From Mucidula mucida (taxonomy: Eukaryota; Basidiomycota; Agaricomycetes; Agaricales; Physalacriaceae): a stretch of DNA of 27,926 bases. Both the position numbers and the translations under genes were made by a program. The DNA lies in contig JADNYV010000447.1 of NCBI GenBank assembly GCA_015501055.1, forward strand, positions 1 to 27,926, given 5' to 3'. The notes beneath the pieces are model-generated. The model saw nothing but the letters and a program-made list of their open reading frames with translations. It searched no databases and was not told the origin of the DNA. Below, in pieces: positions 9,110-18,550 of the stretch (position 1 is its first letter; each line of letters starts with the position of its first letter).

Positions 9110-9708
9110 GAAGATCAGAACTACTTTCTACCACCTACCACACATCCCTGATCGTCGATCAGCACTTCACTGTTTGATCATCGCACATTCCCCTATTCCC
9201 TTTCCCTGTTTACAGATCGACGGAATCCTAATTCCAGCACACGTCCGCATACGTGTGTATTGGTCCCAGTAGCACCGGCTAACAGTTAGAGATAACTGCC
9301 TCGGGTGCTGGAAGTAGCCGCTCTCATGAGAACGAACTTTTGGCAGTTGCACTTCAGTGGGCGCTGTTTACGGGTCAACCCCCGTTCCCAGGAAAACTTC
9401 GGCTTACCTCACACCAGAGGGACGTCGGCTGGGCAATTGCGAACTTGTGACGAACTCTTGGGCTCCGTAGATACGTAGTCAGTAGTCGGTAAAATAGCGT
9501 AGACAGTTACGATACCTACCTACTTTACTTACCTTACGATACACACCATCATTCCCCACCCTACCAAGTCCTGGATTCTATTTCAGATCTAGGCGACTCC
9601 TCCTTATTCATCCAAACCTCTATTCCCTCACCCGTTTCATCAAAATCCGCATCTCCCATATCCCCACTTTCACCCTTTCACTCTCCGATCCTATCACCCC
9701 GATTCATC
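9110..9708 (+). other. Untranslated leader of the Gypsy element
   Basis: About 600 bases between LTR C and the gag ATG. It begins with the primer-binding site and ends in a pyrimidine-rich CT/CCC tract (about 9590-9700). No credible open frame was seen. It presumably carries packaging signals, which I cannot locate. Confidence 0.75.
9112..9123 (+). other. Self-primer-type primer-binding site
   Basis: AGATCAGAACTA, two bases after the LTR. Its reverse complement TAGTTCTGATCT occurs exactly in LTR B (5165-5176), with one mismatch in LTRs A and D and two in LTR C. In each case it lies about 27 bp after the TATA box, where the transcript should begin. Tf1/sushi-group elements are known to prime reverse transcription with the first ~11 nt of their own mRNA. 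I infer the same here. Confidence 0.7.
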
Positions 9709-10639
9709 ATGTCCAACAAAGCACCTGAAACCGCTCCTCACACACCCGCTCATCACGCCAATGTTGAAACCAAAGGCCGATCCCTTGTCAACAAGCCTTA
9801 TGACTATGACGGGGACAAGTCCAAGTACAAGAGCTGGTGGCGATCGATGTTCACATATATCCGTGACAAGAAGAACAACCTCACATCTGACTCCGAAAGG
9901 ATCGATGTTGTTCTTTCCTATATCCGAGGAGATCATGTAGATGCATGGGTCCAGAACTACTCGGACCAGAACTTCAACGAGGAAGAAGAGGAATGGACCG
10001 TCTCTTGGACGGAGTTCAAGGAAGATTTGAAGGAACGATTTGTGGATTCTAACCTCGCGCGAGACGCGCAAGACCAGATCAAGCAGTTGCGCCAGGGGGC
10101 AAGACACCGCTCAAGATTTCTTCCAGAAGTTTGAGGTTCTGCTCACTCAGGCAGGATATTTGAAGGATGACGCATTTGTCGTGCGACTTCTCGAGACCAA
10201 CGTCAACGAGAAGATCATTGATCAGATCTATGGCAGCCGAGACGGGTTGCCAGAGAAGTACAAGGATTGGAAGGCACAGATCATTCAGATCGATCAGCTG
10301 TGGAGAAGGCGGACGGCGAGCAAGAGGTCCGGCATGCAGTCCCGGCCCCTAGCTCCGCAGGCGGCTACATCGAGAGCCAATCCTACGAACCCACCCCCGA
10401 CGCCGATCACACAACGAGATGCCACCGGTGTTACCTATGGAGGAACCGGCAGGCCGATGGACATCGACAACGCACATTGAAGAGGACTTTGCTTCAGCTG
10501 TGGCAAACATGGCCACGTCAGCAGGTTCTGTCCCAAGAAGGGTCGACCCCAGATGATTTGGGGGCTATGGACCGAAATGAATGATGAAGAGAAGAGGAAG
10601 CTGGCTGAAGAGTCGGGTTTTGCGAAGCTCCCGCAGTAG
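9709..10639 (+). pseudogene. gag: gag (capsid and zinc knuckle), broken by one frameshift and one stop
   Basis: ATG at 9709 opens a frame with a retrotransposon Gag-type core (KYKSWWRSMFTYI ... VDAWVQNYSDQNF ... WTEFKEDLKERF). The frame is lost at a run of five G (10095-10099). Reading on one base less gives the sensible continuation FFQKFEVLLTQAGY. A TGA at 10478-10480 then interrupts it, after which the same frame codes a CCHC knuckle (CFSCGKHGHVSRFC, about 10496-10537) and ends at TAG 10637-10639. The undamaged gag would be about 309 aa. Gag forms the particle and binds element RNA. The last codons overlap the pol frame and contain the frameshift signal. Confidence 0.85.
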
Positions 10640-13600
10640 ACGCAGTCCTGCCGGAGCAGTTATCAAGGGAAGGGTCGTCAGATGCAGAATCTATTTACAG
10701 TACGGGTACTGAAACATCTAAAATATCATCGACGACTTCACCAACAAAACCTGCGAAAGAAAGATTTGAGCCAAATACGCCCGAGTGGATCGCACAACGG
10801 CTAAGAGAGGATGACGTGTTGAGAGCAGTGGGAATCTTGAGAGCATGGATGCCGGAGCGGAGAGAGAGAGAAGCGACGGAGGAGAAGGTGATGGCGATCA
10901 GAGCGTTGACAAAGGAAGCTGCGGTGGAAGTTGTGATGGAGTTAAAAAAGTCGAGGAAGTACATCCAGGGAACAAAGGGGCAAGACATGAAACTCCGAGT
11001 AACCATAGAGAGCGTGCACACAGGCTCTGAATGGGAAACGAGTGCCCTTCTTGACAGTGGAGCAACGGGTTCTTGTGTCAATAAAGAATTTGTTGAGAAG
11101 AACGGACTCCCGATCAAGGAGTTACCGGTCAAGCTCCCTGTCTACAATGCGGATGGAACCCTAAACGAGGGAGGAGCAATCGAAGGCTTTGTGGAGGTCC
11201 GGATGAAGATTGGTGATCACGCCGAAAAGATCGAGTTGGCAGTCACCAATCTTGGCAAAACAAGTATCTTTTTGGGGCTAGATTGGTTACGATATCATAA
11301 CCCCACAATCAACTGGACGGAATCCATGTTAACCTTTAATGGATGCCCAGACCGCTGCGGCTATCTACCCAAGTACGACTCGCCAGAAGACGAAGGAGAA
11401 GATGTAGAAGAGAAGTTGGAAGAGGGAGAGCGCTTGTTCTGGATGGACTGGGACAACTATCGCAAAAGTAGTGAAAAGCTGAGATCACAGCAGCCTTCGT
11501 CTGCTGCTGCACCTTACATCAAGGAATTTTCCAATGTATTTAGCAAGGCGGACTTTGACAAGTTACCGGAGCGAAGACTCTGGGATCACGCGATAGAACT
11601 TACGCCTGGTTCCAAACCGGTTGACTGCAAGGTTTATCCCCTTAGCCCATCCGAGCAAAAGGCGTTAGGTGAGTTCCTGGAAGAAAACATATGGACGGGA
11701 CGTATACGGCCATCAATTTCACCTATGGCATCACCCTTCTTCTTTGTCAAGAAGAAGGATGGAAGCCTTCGGCCAGTACAGGATTATTGGAAGTTGAACG
11801 ACATCACAATCAAGAACCGATACCCCTTGCCGTTGATTCAGGAGCTTATCAACAAGTTGAAGGGAGCAAAGGTTTTCACAAAGATGGATGTCCGATGGGG
11901 TTACAATAACATCCGGATCAAAGAAGGTGATGAGTGGAAAGCGGTGTTTAGAACAAACCGAGGCCTGTTTGAGCCCTCAGTCATGTTCTTCGGACTTACA
12001 AACTCGCCGGCAATGTTCCAATCGTTCATGAATCACATTCTGAAGGAGTTGATCGATGAAGGACATGTTATAGTTTACTTAGACGATATACTTATTTTTA
12101 CGAACACATTGGAAGAACATAGGCATATTGTACGACGAGTACTAGAGATATTGCGAGTAAATAAGTTGTATTTAAAACCCGAGAAATGTAGTTTTGAGGC
12201 ACATACTGTAGATTACTTGGGAGTTATTGTTGGAGGAGGAGAAGTGAAGATGGATCCGGCAAAAGTGGCCGTAGTGAAGGAATGGAAGGAGCCGACAAAG
12301 AAGAAGGAAGTACAGTCATTCCTGGGCTTCTGCAACTTCTACCGACGTTTCATCCGGGGATTTGCGGGAGTAGCGAAGCCATTGACATCGCTAACCGGGA
12401 AGGGCGAGTGGATTTGGGGCATGGAGCAGCACAAGGCGTTTGAGGAGTTGAAGCGGAGGATGACGGAAGAACCCGTTCTGATCGTACCACGCGACGACGG
12501 CAAGTTTCGAGTTGAGGCAGACTCCTCGAACTATGCGAACGGGGCGGTTCTTTCCCAGTTGGTTGACGGAAAATGGAGACCAGTAGCCTTTCGGTCTCGC
12601 GCGCTGAACGAAGTAGAGCGCAACTATGAGATCTATGACAAAGAGATGATGGCTATCATGGACTCAATTGATGACTGGAGGCAGTATCTTCTAGGAGCAA
12701 AGGAAACTGTGGAGGTGTTTACTGATCATCAAAACCTCCAGTACTTCCGGAAGCCACAGAAGTTGAATCGGAGGCAGGCGAGATGGGTTACGGAGTTGGC
12801 GGAGTATGACATACAGATGATTCACAAGCCGGGCAAGACAATGGGGAAAGCTGATGCCTTGTCAAGGATGACAGGCCTTGAGAAGGGGGAAAAAGATAAC
12901 GAAAACATCATTTTACTAAAACCGGAGTTTCTTATATCACAAATTCAATTTTCTTTACATACAGTAGCTACACCGGAGGACGAATTACTTAACAAAATCA
13001 AACAAAGAAAAGGAAACAAGGACAGATACGTACAAAAAGCATTAGAAACCAAAGAAAAAGGATGGGAAGAGAAGGAAAATGGACTTATTATGTGGAAAGA
13101 CCGTATTTACATACCGAAGGACAAGGAATTGCGGGGAAAAGTTATTGGAATGCATCATGATGCACAGCTTGCAGGGCATCCGGGACGGTACAAGACTCTC
13201 AAGTTGATCACACGCACCTATTGGTGGCCAGGAATTAGCCGAGACGTCCGCGAATACGTGGAAGGGTGTCAAAAGTGCCAAGTTACAAAGTCACATCGCA
13301 CAAAACCGGCTGCACCCTCCATCCTATGATGTACCAAGCGAACCATGGGAGAAAGTGGGACGGACATGATGGGAGTGCCGGAATCGGGAGGATACAATGC
13401 ATCAGCACATTTGTGGACCATTTCACAAAGCGGTTACGCATTATACCAACACACACCACTCTGACGTCAGAAGGCATGGCCGATCTACCGTGATCGCATT
13501 TTCCCCATACATGGATGCCACGACAGATGATACATGATCGAGGTCCGCAATACCACTCGCGTTTCATGAAGGAGTTGTACCGGCTGTTGGGCATTGAAGG

Positions 13601-14558
13601 GAACTTCACAACGGCGTACCATCCACAGGCAAATGGGCAAACAGAACGGTTGAACCAAGAGATAGAACATTTCTTACGGTTATTCGTCAATTATCATCAG
13701 AACGACTGGCATGAATGGTTACCCTCTGCCAAATTCGTTTACAACGATCGGGTACACTCAGCAACCAAGGTTACTCCGTTCTTTGCAGACATGGGCAGAC
13801 ACCCCTACAAAGGCACCGCTCCAAAAACGGCATCGAGAAACGAGACTGCGCAGGAGTTTGCCGACGGCATGAGGAAAACATGGGACGAAGTAGGGTCGGC
13901 ATTGAAGATGGCAAAAGAGGACATGAAACGGTTTTATGACAGGAAGCGGACAGACGCAGTAGAGTACAAGGAGGGCGACAAAGTATGGCTGGAAGGGACG
14001 AATCTCAGCACGGACCGACCAATGAAGAAGCTTGATGACAAACGCTTCGGGCCGTTCAAAGTGATCAAAAAAGTCGGGACAAGCTCTTACAAGCTCCAGA
14101 TTCCTCACACGTGGAAAAGCATCCATCCCGTGTTCAATGAGACCCTGCTGACGCCTTACCACGAGCCGCAATTTCCGACGCAACCCCGAGACACGCGTCC
14201 ACCACCTGTGCTGGAAGGAGCCGAACCGGAATGGGAGGTTGAGAAAGTGGTGAATTCCCGGAAGTACCGCGGAGGTTTTCAATACAAGGTTCACTGGAAG
14301 GGTTATGGCACACACGAGCAGACATGGGAACCAGCATGCAATCTCAAAAATGCCGACGAAGCCATCAGTAATTTCCACCAACAATATCCGAACAAGCCGA
14401 AGCCACCCGCGCTTGCTCGCATTGAAGTCCCCATGTCGCAATTTCCATCACATTTATTCCGACCCATGCCACCGCCTAATACCGAACCCCTTGACGTCAC
14501 GCTACCCTCTGCAGCCCTCATGGAGCGACTCTGGCGCAGAATGGAACTTGCGCCTTAA
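10609..14558 (+). pseudogene. pol: pol: protease, RT, RNase H, integrase, chromodomain (frame broken in integrase)
   Basis: The pol frame is open from 10609 to a TGA at 13327-13329 (first ATG 10816, 837 aa). Numbered from that ATG: protease DSGATG at 80-85; RT with FFFVKKKDGS, FTKMDVRWGYNN and YLDD at 421-424; RNase H (VEADSSNYANGAVLSQ, FTDHQNL, KADALSR); integrase HHCC finger. Near 13312-13530 some seven small deletions relative to the copy at 2754-4742 destroy the integrase frame. Coding resumes from about 13515 (347 aa) with HDRGPQY, QTERLNQE, the GPF module and the chromodomain, ending at TAA 14556-14558. At codon 325 the conserved Arg of the DYRKLN motif reads Trp (TGG). These damages make this copy inactive as it stands. 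Confidence 0.92.
10615..10657 (+). promoter_or_regulatory. Probable -1 ribosomal frameshift signal between gag and pol
   Basis: The heptamer G GGT TTT (10615-10621) lies in the correct gag phase (GGT at 10616, TTT at 10619). A 5-nt spacer (10622-10626) leads to a 10-position stem GCTCCCGCAG/CTGCCGGAGC (10627-10636 with 10648-10657), nine pairs and one C-C mismatch, with an 11-nt loop. Pol is in the -1 frame and is open from 10609, so slippage here would join gag to pol just before the gag stop at 10637. This is the standard architecture of retroelement -1 frameshift sites. Function is inferred. Confidence 0.7.
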
Positions 14559-14566
14559 GGAGGGGG
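14557..14566 (+). other. Polypurine tract before LTR D
   Basis: AAGGAGGGGG ending three bases before the 3' LTR and overlapping the pol stop, as in the other copies. Confidence 0.8.
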
Positions 14567-14569
14567 TGA

Positions 14570-15098
14570 TGTTATGAATCGCCATATTTTCACACTTTCA
14601 CATCTTATCATATCTTATCGGGGGCCTTGTCTTATCAACCAACGGACTGTTTCATCATCTGTTTCATCACCGATCATACCCCTTTTCATTACCGAAGCCG
14701 TACTCATGTCGGACACACGTCCAACACATGGATGACATCATACATGCCGATACCTCATGGACTCCCTATTGTATACACACCGCCGACACTCGTAGTACAC
14801 ATGGTCGTTTCAGTATTATTACTTACATGCAGTTACCACTCGTATTTAATGGTTTCACGGACTAGTAGCATACAACACTGGGTCAAGGGCGTGGAGCATC
14901 CCTAGTGGAAACGCGTATGGACAAGGAGTCCCAAACACAGACTTACTAGTATATAAGCAGTAGTGTAGTATCATTGTACTTTAGTTCCGATCTCGTTTAT
15001 ACACCTGGCCTAGCCTAGTCTTACGAACACGAATACTTTCTCTTTCAGTTCTTGCTGTGGTACCTGGTTGAGTCTTGTGGCTTAGTCAGTCGCTAACA
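14570..15098 (+). repeat. LTR D, 3' LTR of the full element (529 bp)
   Basis: Starts TGTTATGAAT, ends CGCTAACA. TATATAA box at 14950-14956, predicted start region TAGTTCCGATCT at 14982-14993. The last 100 bp resembles LTR A rather than its partner LTR C. Confidence 0.95.
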
Positions 15099-15103
15099 AT
15101 GTT
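15099..15103. repeat. Right 5-bp target duplication ATGTT
   Basis: Identical to 8575-8579; the MITE sequence resumes after it. Confidence 0.93.
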
Positions 15104-15325
15104 ACGTGTTACGGTTGTGAACTAACTCACCACTAGTTCATTCAGGGTCTATACTCCATATCGGGAGTGGCGGGAGGCGGCGGCGGCAGCCGCCGCGACG
15201 AAAATTTCCGCATTTGGGTTGATCCCGACGAAATTTGGAGTCGTTACGTGTTATGCACACCAAATAAGTTCAGTTCACGGGCCCTGTGACGCGTTATGTG
15301 AACTAACGGTCGCGTTAGTACAGTA

Positions 15326-15841
15326 GTAGTATATGCTCTTGTCTATTTCTCATAGTGTACGTAGGCAGATGTCTTGCTGTTGGTTTACCATATTTCACAT
15401 ACTACCTTATGTACCATTCTTGCTCAATTGCAAAATTTGTTGCGTGCTTGAGGTCCCTTCAAGTTAGTGGCGTTCCCGCTTCTCAGTTCCCGGAAAGGAA
15501 ATGACCGCCAGAGTGATCGATAATCGACCTGGCGTTTCTACACATTACTAGTTGATTGTCGAGTTATACATACAAATGGAGAGTGCTCTGTCATTCTGAT
15601 ATGAGTCTGGCGCTTATATTAGCGCTCGATCTACCTCGTTTTCCTCCTGCTGCGTCTACTCTCCGAGGCCGATTGATCCTTCCATCCGGCCGATCTATTT
15701 GAGCTAAAGGGCTACTCCATAAAAACTTGTAACCACCTCGTGTAGATCTCATTCAGAAAGGATGAAGAAAGCATGCCCTCGGAATATGACGCATGACTGC
15801 AGTTCCGTCGATCTGTTCTAAAGATCAACTGCCTGGAGCCC
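15326..15841. other. Stretch without recognised gene
   Basis: I see no convincing coding frame, RNA gene or repeat here. The base composition is mixed with stops in all frames. It may hold the 5' flank of the possible exons that follow. Confidence 0.6.
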
Positions 15842-15859
15842 TTGACAGCGACCATGTTA

Positions 15860-16969
15860 TGAAGCTGTTTCACAATTGTCTACATACTGCGCGAAATATT
15901 CTTTTTCCTACATCACGATGGCCTACGTTCTTACCCGAACGTGAGAATGCTGGGGCCCACGCAGTACGAATCGGGCATTCCATTCTTTGTGTCCTCACCA
16001 ACAGGGGATAACGCCATGAACCTCTACGGACTTTTGAAAAGTGCGAGTCTATTTAGAGCAACAATTGAACCTCCGCTGGCTATTCCCACCGTCATTTAAC
16101 CGCCTATTACTATTAGAGCGGGTCGGATCGTCTTGATCCTGCCCCCACCCCCACCCACCATCTTTGTTCAAGATTAGCAGTAACCCCCCCCCAAAACCGA
16201 AGGATTGAATGCCCCAGCCCCGCCAGTGTCAAGTTGAGGACCTCAAGAAGTATGTCAAGACGGCCCAGGGGGCGCCCCATGTCGTGGACAAATCCGATGT
16301 CCCAGTAAACGACTTTGGCGTCCCCTGCAACTTTGAGGATAGCCTGTTGCTGCGGCCCGCGCAACAGTACGCAGGAGCGTACCACGGGTTCACAGGTCTC
16401 TCATCGTCCCCGTCCTGTGCAGCGCCCTAATGTTTGCACAGACCCGACGTCGCTGGAGCTGCAGCGGTCGCGTCGCGCAGAGATGTTGATGCCGACGGCT
16501 CAAGATTTTCAGGCCGTCAATGATCGGCTGGCTGCTCAAGCCGCCGATCGCGACGAGGAGGAATTGGCTGCCGCGTGGGCACGGATGTCGCTGGAGCAGC
16601 AGCAGTCGCCGAGTACGATTTCCTTTTACTTGAGTGTCAACTTTACTGACTAGCGGCAGACTATGCGCCGCCTGGTGCTGGGCATTATGCCAGCCAAAAC
16701 TATTGGGATCACGGAGTGGGTTTCCTCCCAATGACAGCGCAAAGCCGTTCACTGATTGTCGATAGATAATGTCCCTTTCCCGCCGACGAGCCAACCATCG
16801 CATTGGCCAACTCGTCCCTTTTAATGACTTAACGACTGTGCGTATCCAAACATTCGCTTCTCGTCGGCGCTGTGCTGACTGTTGCCCAGACATGACCGCG
16901 ATAAATATTTCTATGGATCGTATTCTCCACCACCATTCCCCACCCACTTGCTACATTCCATCCATTTAG
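15860..16969 (+). CDS. Possible multi-exon gene of unknown function
   Basis: Several protein-like stretches lie on the plus strand but no full model is secure. A frame from about 15863 to TAA 16097-16099 includes MLGPTQYESGIPFF (15947 onward) and NLYGLLKSASLF. A second, from ATG 16209, includes VEDLKKYVKTAQGA and VNDFGVPCNFEDS. A third, to about 16610, includes LELQRSRRAEML and a Glu/Ala-rich RDEEELAAAWARMSLEQQQ. A 46-nt GT-AG intron (16611-16656) then leads to ADYAPPGAGHYASQNYWDHG. The composition suggests real exons of a lineage-specific protein or an old relic. I recognise no family. A C-rich tract at 16140-16195, G-rich on the minus strand, interrupts the region. Confidence 0.3.
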
Positions 16970-17275
16970 CATTGCTCATAGTGAAATACATAAACAACAA
17001 TCACTGCATTATATCGTCTGTCGAGAATTTCCAATTTGTTTAGCTATCTATTTAATGCGACTATACATTGTCCGCTGAATAAAAAGCGTGTCCTTACCTC
17101 GTGTTGCACATCGCCACGCACCGCCACGTCCTGCATCAGCTAGAAGCTGCCGGAATGTTCTCTGTATATCACGCGAGGACAAGCGTTTCCTCACGAAAGA
17201 AATGAGCGTCATTTGACCAGATTTCGATAGCAAATGTGGTAAATCCCAGTCCAGGCGATGTAGTTTATACATTGT
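16970..17275. other. Stretch without recognised gene
   Basis: A 74-codon open frame exists on the minus strand (17048-17272, with VRKRLSSRDIQRTFRQLL), but I see no family resemblance, no clear splice partners and no other support, so it is not called as a gene. Confidence 0.5.
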
Positions 17276-17600
17276 CCATCCATGACCTCAAACATTTTCG
17301 CAGATTACACAGTAGAATGGGGAATGCAAGAGAAAACTCACATTCGGTACCTAGCATTGTGCTTAATGACAGCGCCGAGGGTAGCAGAAAGCCAATTGAG
17401 ACCGACCGGTAGATTCAGGCACTGCCCGTTATTCTCCCCGACTGAAGGAACAATGCGTCTCAATATATTTGTTCGCGTCTCAGAGGATGAGGCACTAAGA
17501 TCCGTTACGTTAGTAATGTGGCGCATCGGTGGTTGCGCATCGGATGATGGCAAGTCCCGTATGTTTGATCTTGAAACGAAGAACGTACATCTTTCTCAAG
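17276..17600 (-). pseudogene. Relic copy of the VPS26 3' end
   Basis: On the minus strand, KIKHTGLAIIRCATTDAP (read from 17572 down) matches [18 protein letters not shown] of the working VPS26 gene. Further on, AGGTACCGAATGTGAGTTT matches the terminal coding and splice-donor region AGGATACCGGATGTAAGTTT. The 16-nt word TTGAGGTCATGGATGG (17276-17291) matches exactly the VPS26 3' flank (18535-18550). The middle is heavily diverged, with stops. It is an old partial duplicate, separated from VPS26 by RPS30. Similarity is by eye only. Confidence 0.55.
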
Positions 17601-17913
17601 GCAACGCAGAGAGGAGGCGAATGGAAGTGTTGGATTTAAGCGGCGCTGACCTCTAGTTTGAACTTTGGAGTCGCTGTGATCATAATGTGATGAACACAGA
17701 ATTCTCATTTCCATCGGGATGGCTGGACGTAGATCAGCTGTTGTGATCCTTGACTTACCTCTCCACATTCTTCAGTGTCTAACTCTGCATACCTACGGTG
17801 CCCGCAGCCGAGAAGAGAAAAGATGCGTGCCAGAAGATCTCGCCAAGTCGCGCCAGATAAAAGGTAGCCAGGCATAGATCATATTGGGGCATATTATACA
17901 GAAAAGCATGCGT

Positions 17914-18265
17914 TCACTTCTCCGGATTTGGGTTCCTACACAGAGGAGAGTCAATACGCGTATCATCAACCATGTGCGGGGATGACTTACATCCGTCGTT
18001 TGCCTCCAGGTAGTGTCGTTACGTTCACGAAACTATCAGCATTATCAGGATTGGCATGAGCAACCAGCAGAGTCGAAAAGGCTTACCGACGATTGTACAG
18101 GACTCTCTTCTTGGCGCGGCCCTTGGGAGTTTTCTTTTTCTCCTGCGCTTCAACTTTTGGTGTCTGCGACTTCACTTTTCCAGCGCGCGCGAGGGATCCG
18201 TGGACTAGACGAGGGTGATGAGCACCATACAGGACGACAAACACGACGAGCAAACCTTTGCCCAT
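17914..18265 (-). CDS. RPS30: 40S ribosomal protein eS30, four exons, 63 aa
   Basis: Exons on the minus strand: 18265-18256, 18204-18087, 18032-17991 and 17935-17914. The introns are 51, 54 and 55 nt with GT-AG ends. Phases agree throughout (10, 118, 42 and 22 nt; 192 nt in all). The protein starts [20 protein letters not shown], has the Lys-rich [13 protein letters not shown] core, RRFVNV and PGGKRRM, and ends NPNPEK, matching the small eS30 family over its whole length. It carries no ubiquitin-like fusion, as is usual in fungi. eS30 is a component of the cytosolic small ribosomal subunit. The start codon lies in a 10-nt first exon. Convincing apart from lack of transcript evidence. Confidence 0.93.
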
Positions 18266-18550
18266 GCTTGATGACTGGAAGGAGAGCAGGAATAACGTTT
18301 CGGCCCGCGAGCAAACTCCGATAGCCACGTGACCTGAATGTGGCGTTGACCCGAAGCGCCGTCTCTTGTACTGGAGGCTGAAGTTGTTTTGTATCACCTT
18401 ACGTCGGGAAGTAATGCTCGTAGGGAAGCACATTGAAGATACTTCTGATGTCGTTCAGTGCCCCTTAACGATATCCTTGATAGATCTCTCCATTACAGAC
18501 TGCATGTAAAAATACAATAAATAGGTACACAGTCCCATCCATGACCTCAA

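Larger units (their letters stand above)
8580..15098 (+). mobile_element. Full-length Ty3/Gypsy chromovirus element, 6519 bp
   Basis: Two LTRs (8580-9109, 14570-15098) flank leader, gag and pol. The element is bordered by a 5-bp target duplication ATGTT (8575-8579 and 15099-15103). Domain order is gag with zinc knuckle, protease, reverse transcriptase, RNase H, integrase and chromodomain, which places it among the chromodomain-bearing Ty3/Gypsy elements. The self-primer-type binding site resembles the Tf1/sushi group. It is inactive as read: a frameshift and a stop in gag, several indels in integrase, and a substituted conserved Arg in reverse transcriptase. Confidence 0.95.
8546..15323. mobile_element. 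MITE with 26-bp terminal inverted repeats, split by the Gypsy element
   Basis: Left end 8546-8571 (CTGTACTAACGCGACCGTAA, then GTTCAC) and right end 15298-15323 are inverted repeats of 26 bp with a single mismatch. Each is flanked by TA (8544-8545 and 15324-15325), a duplication typical of Tc1/mariner-type elements. With the Gypsy insert and one ATGTT removed, the element is 254 bp (8546-8579 plus 15104-15323). It has no coding capacity. It contains a GC-rich hairpin (15177-15198) and two GTTACGTGTTA words (15101-15111, 15243-15253). Confidence 0.8.

Noticed and set aside
17048..17272. 74-codon minus-strand frame as a possible gene
   Set aside because: No recognised family, no splice signals tying it to other exons, and it lies next to a relic region.
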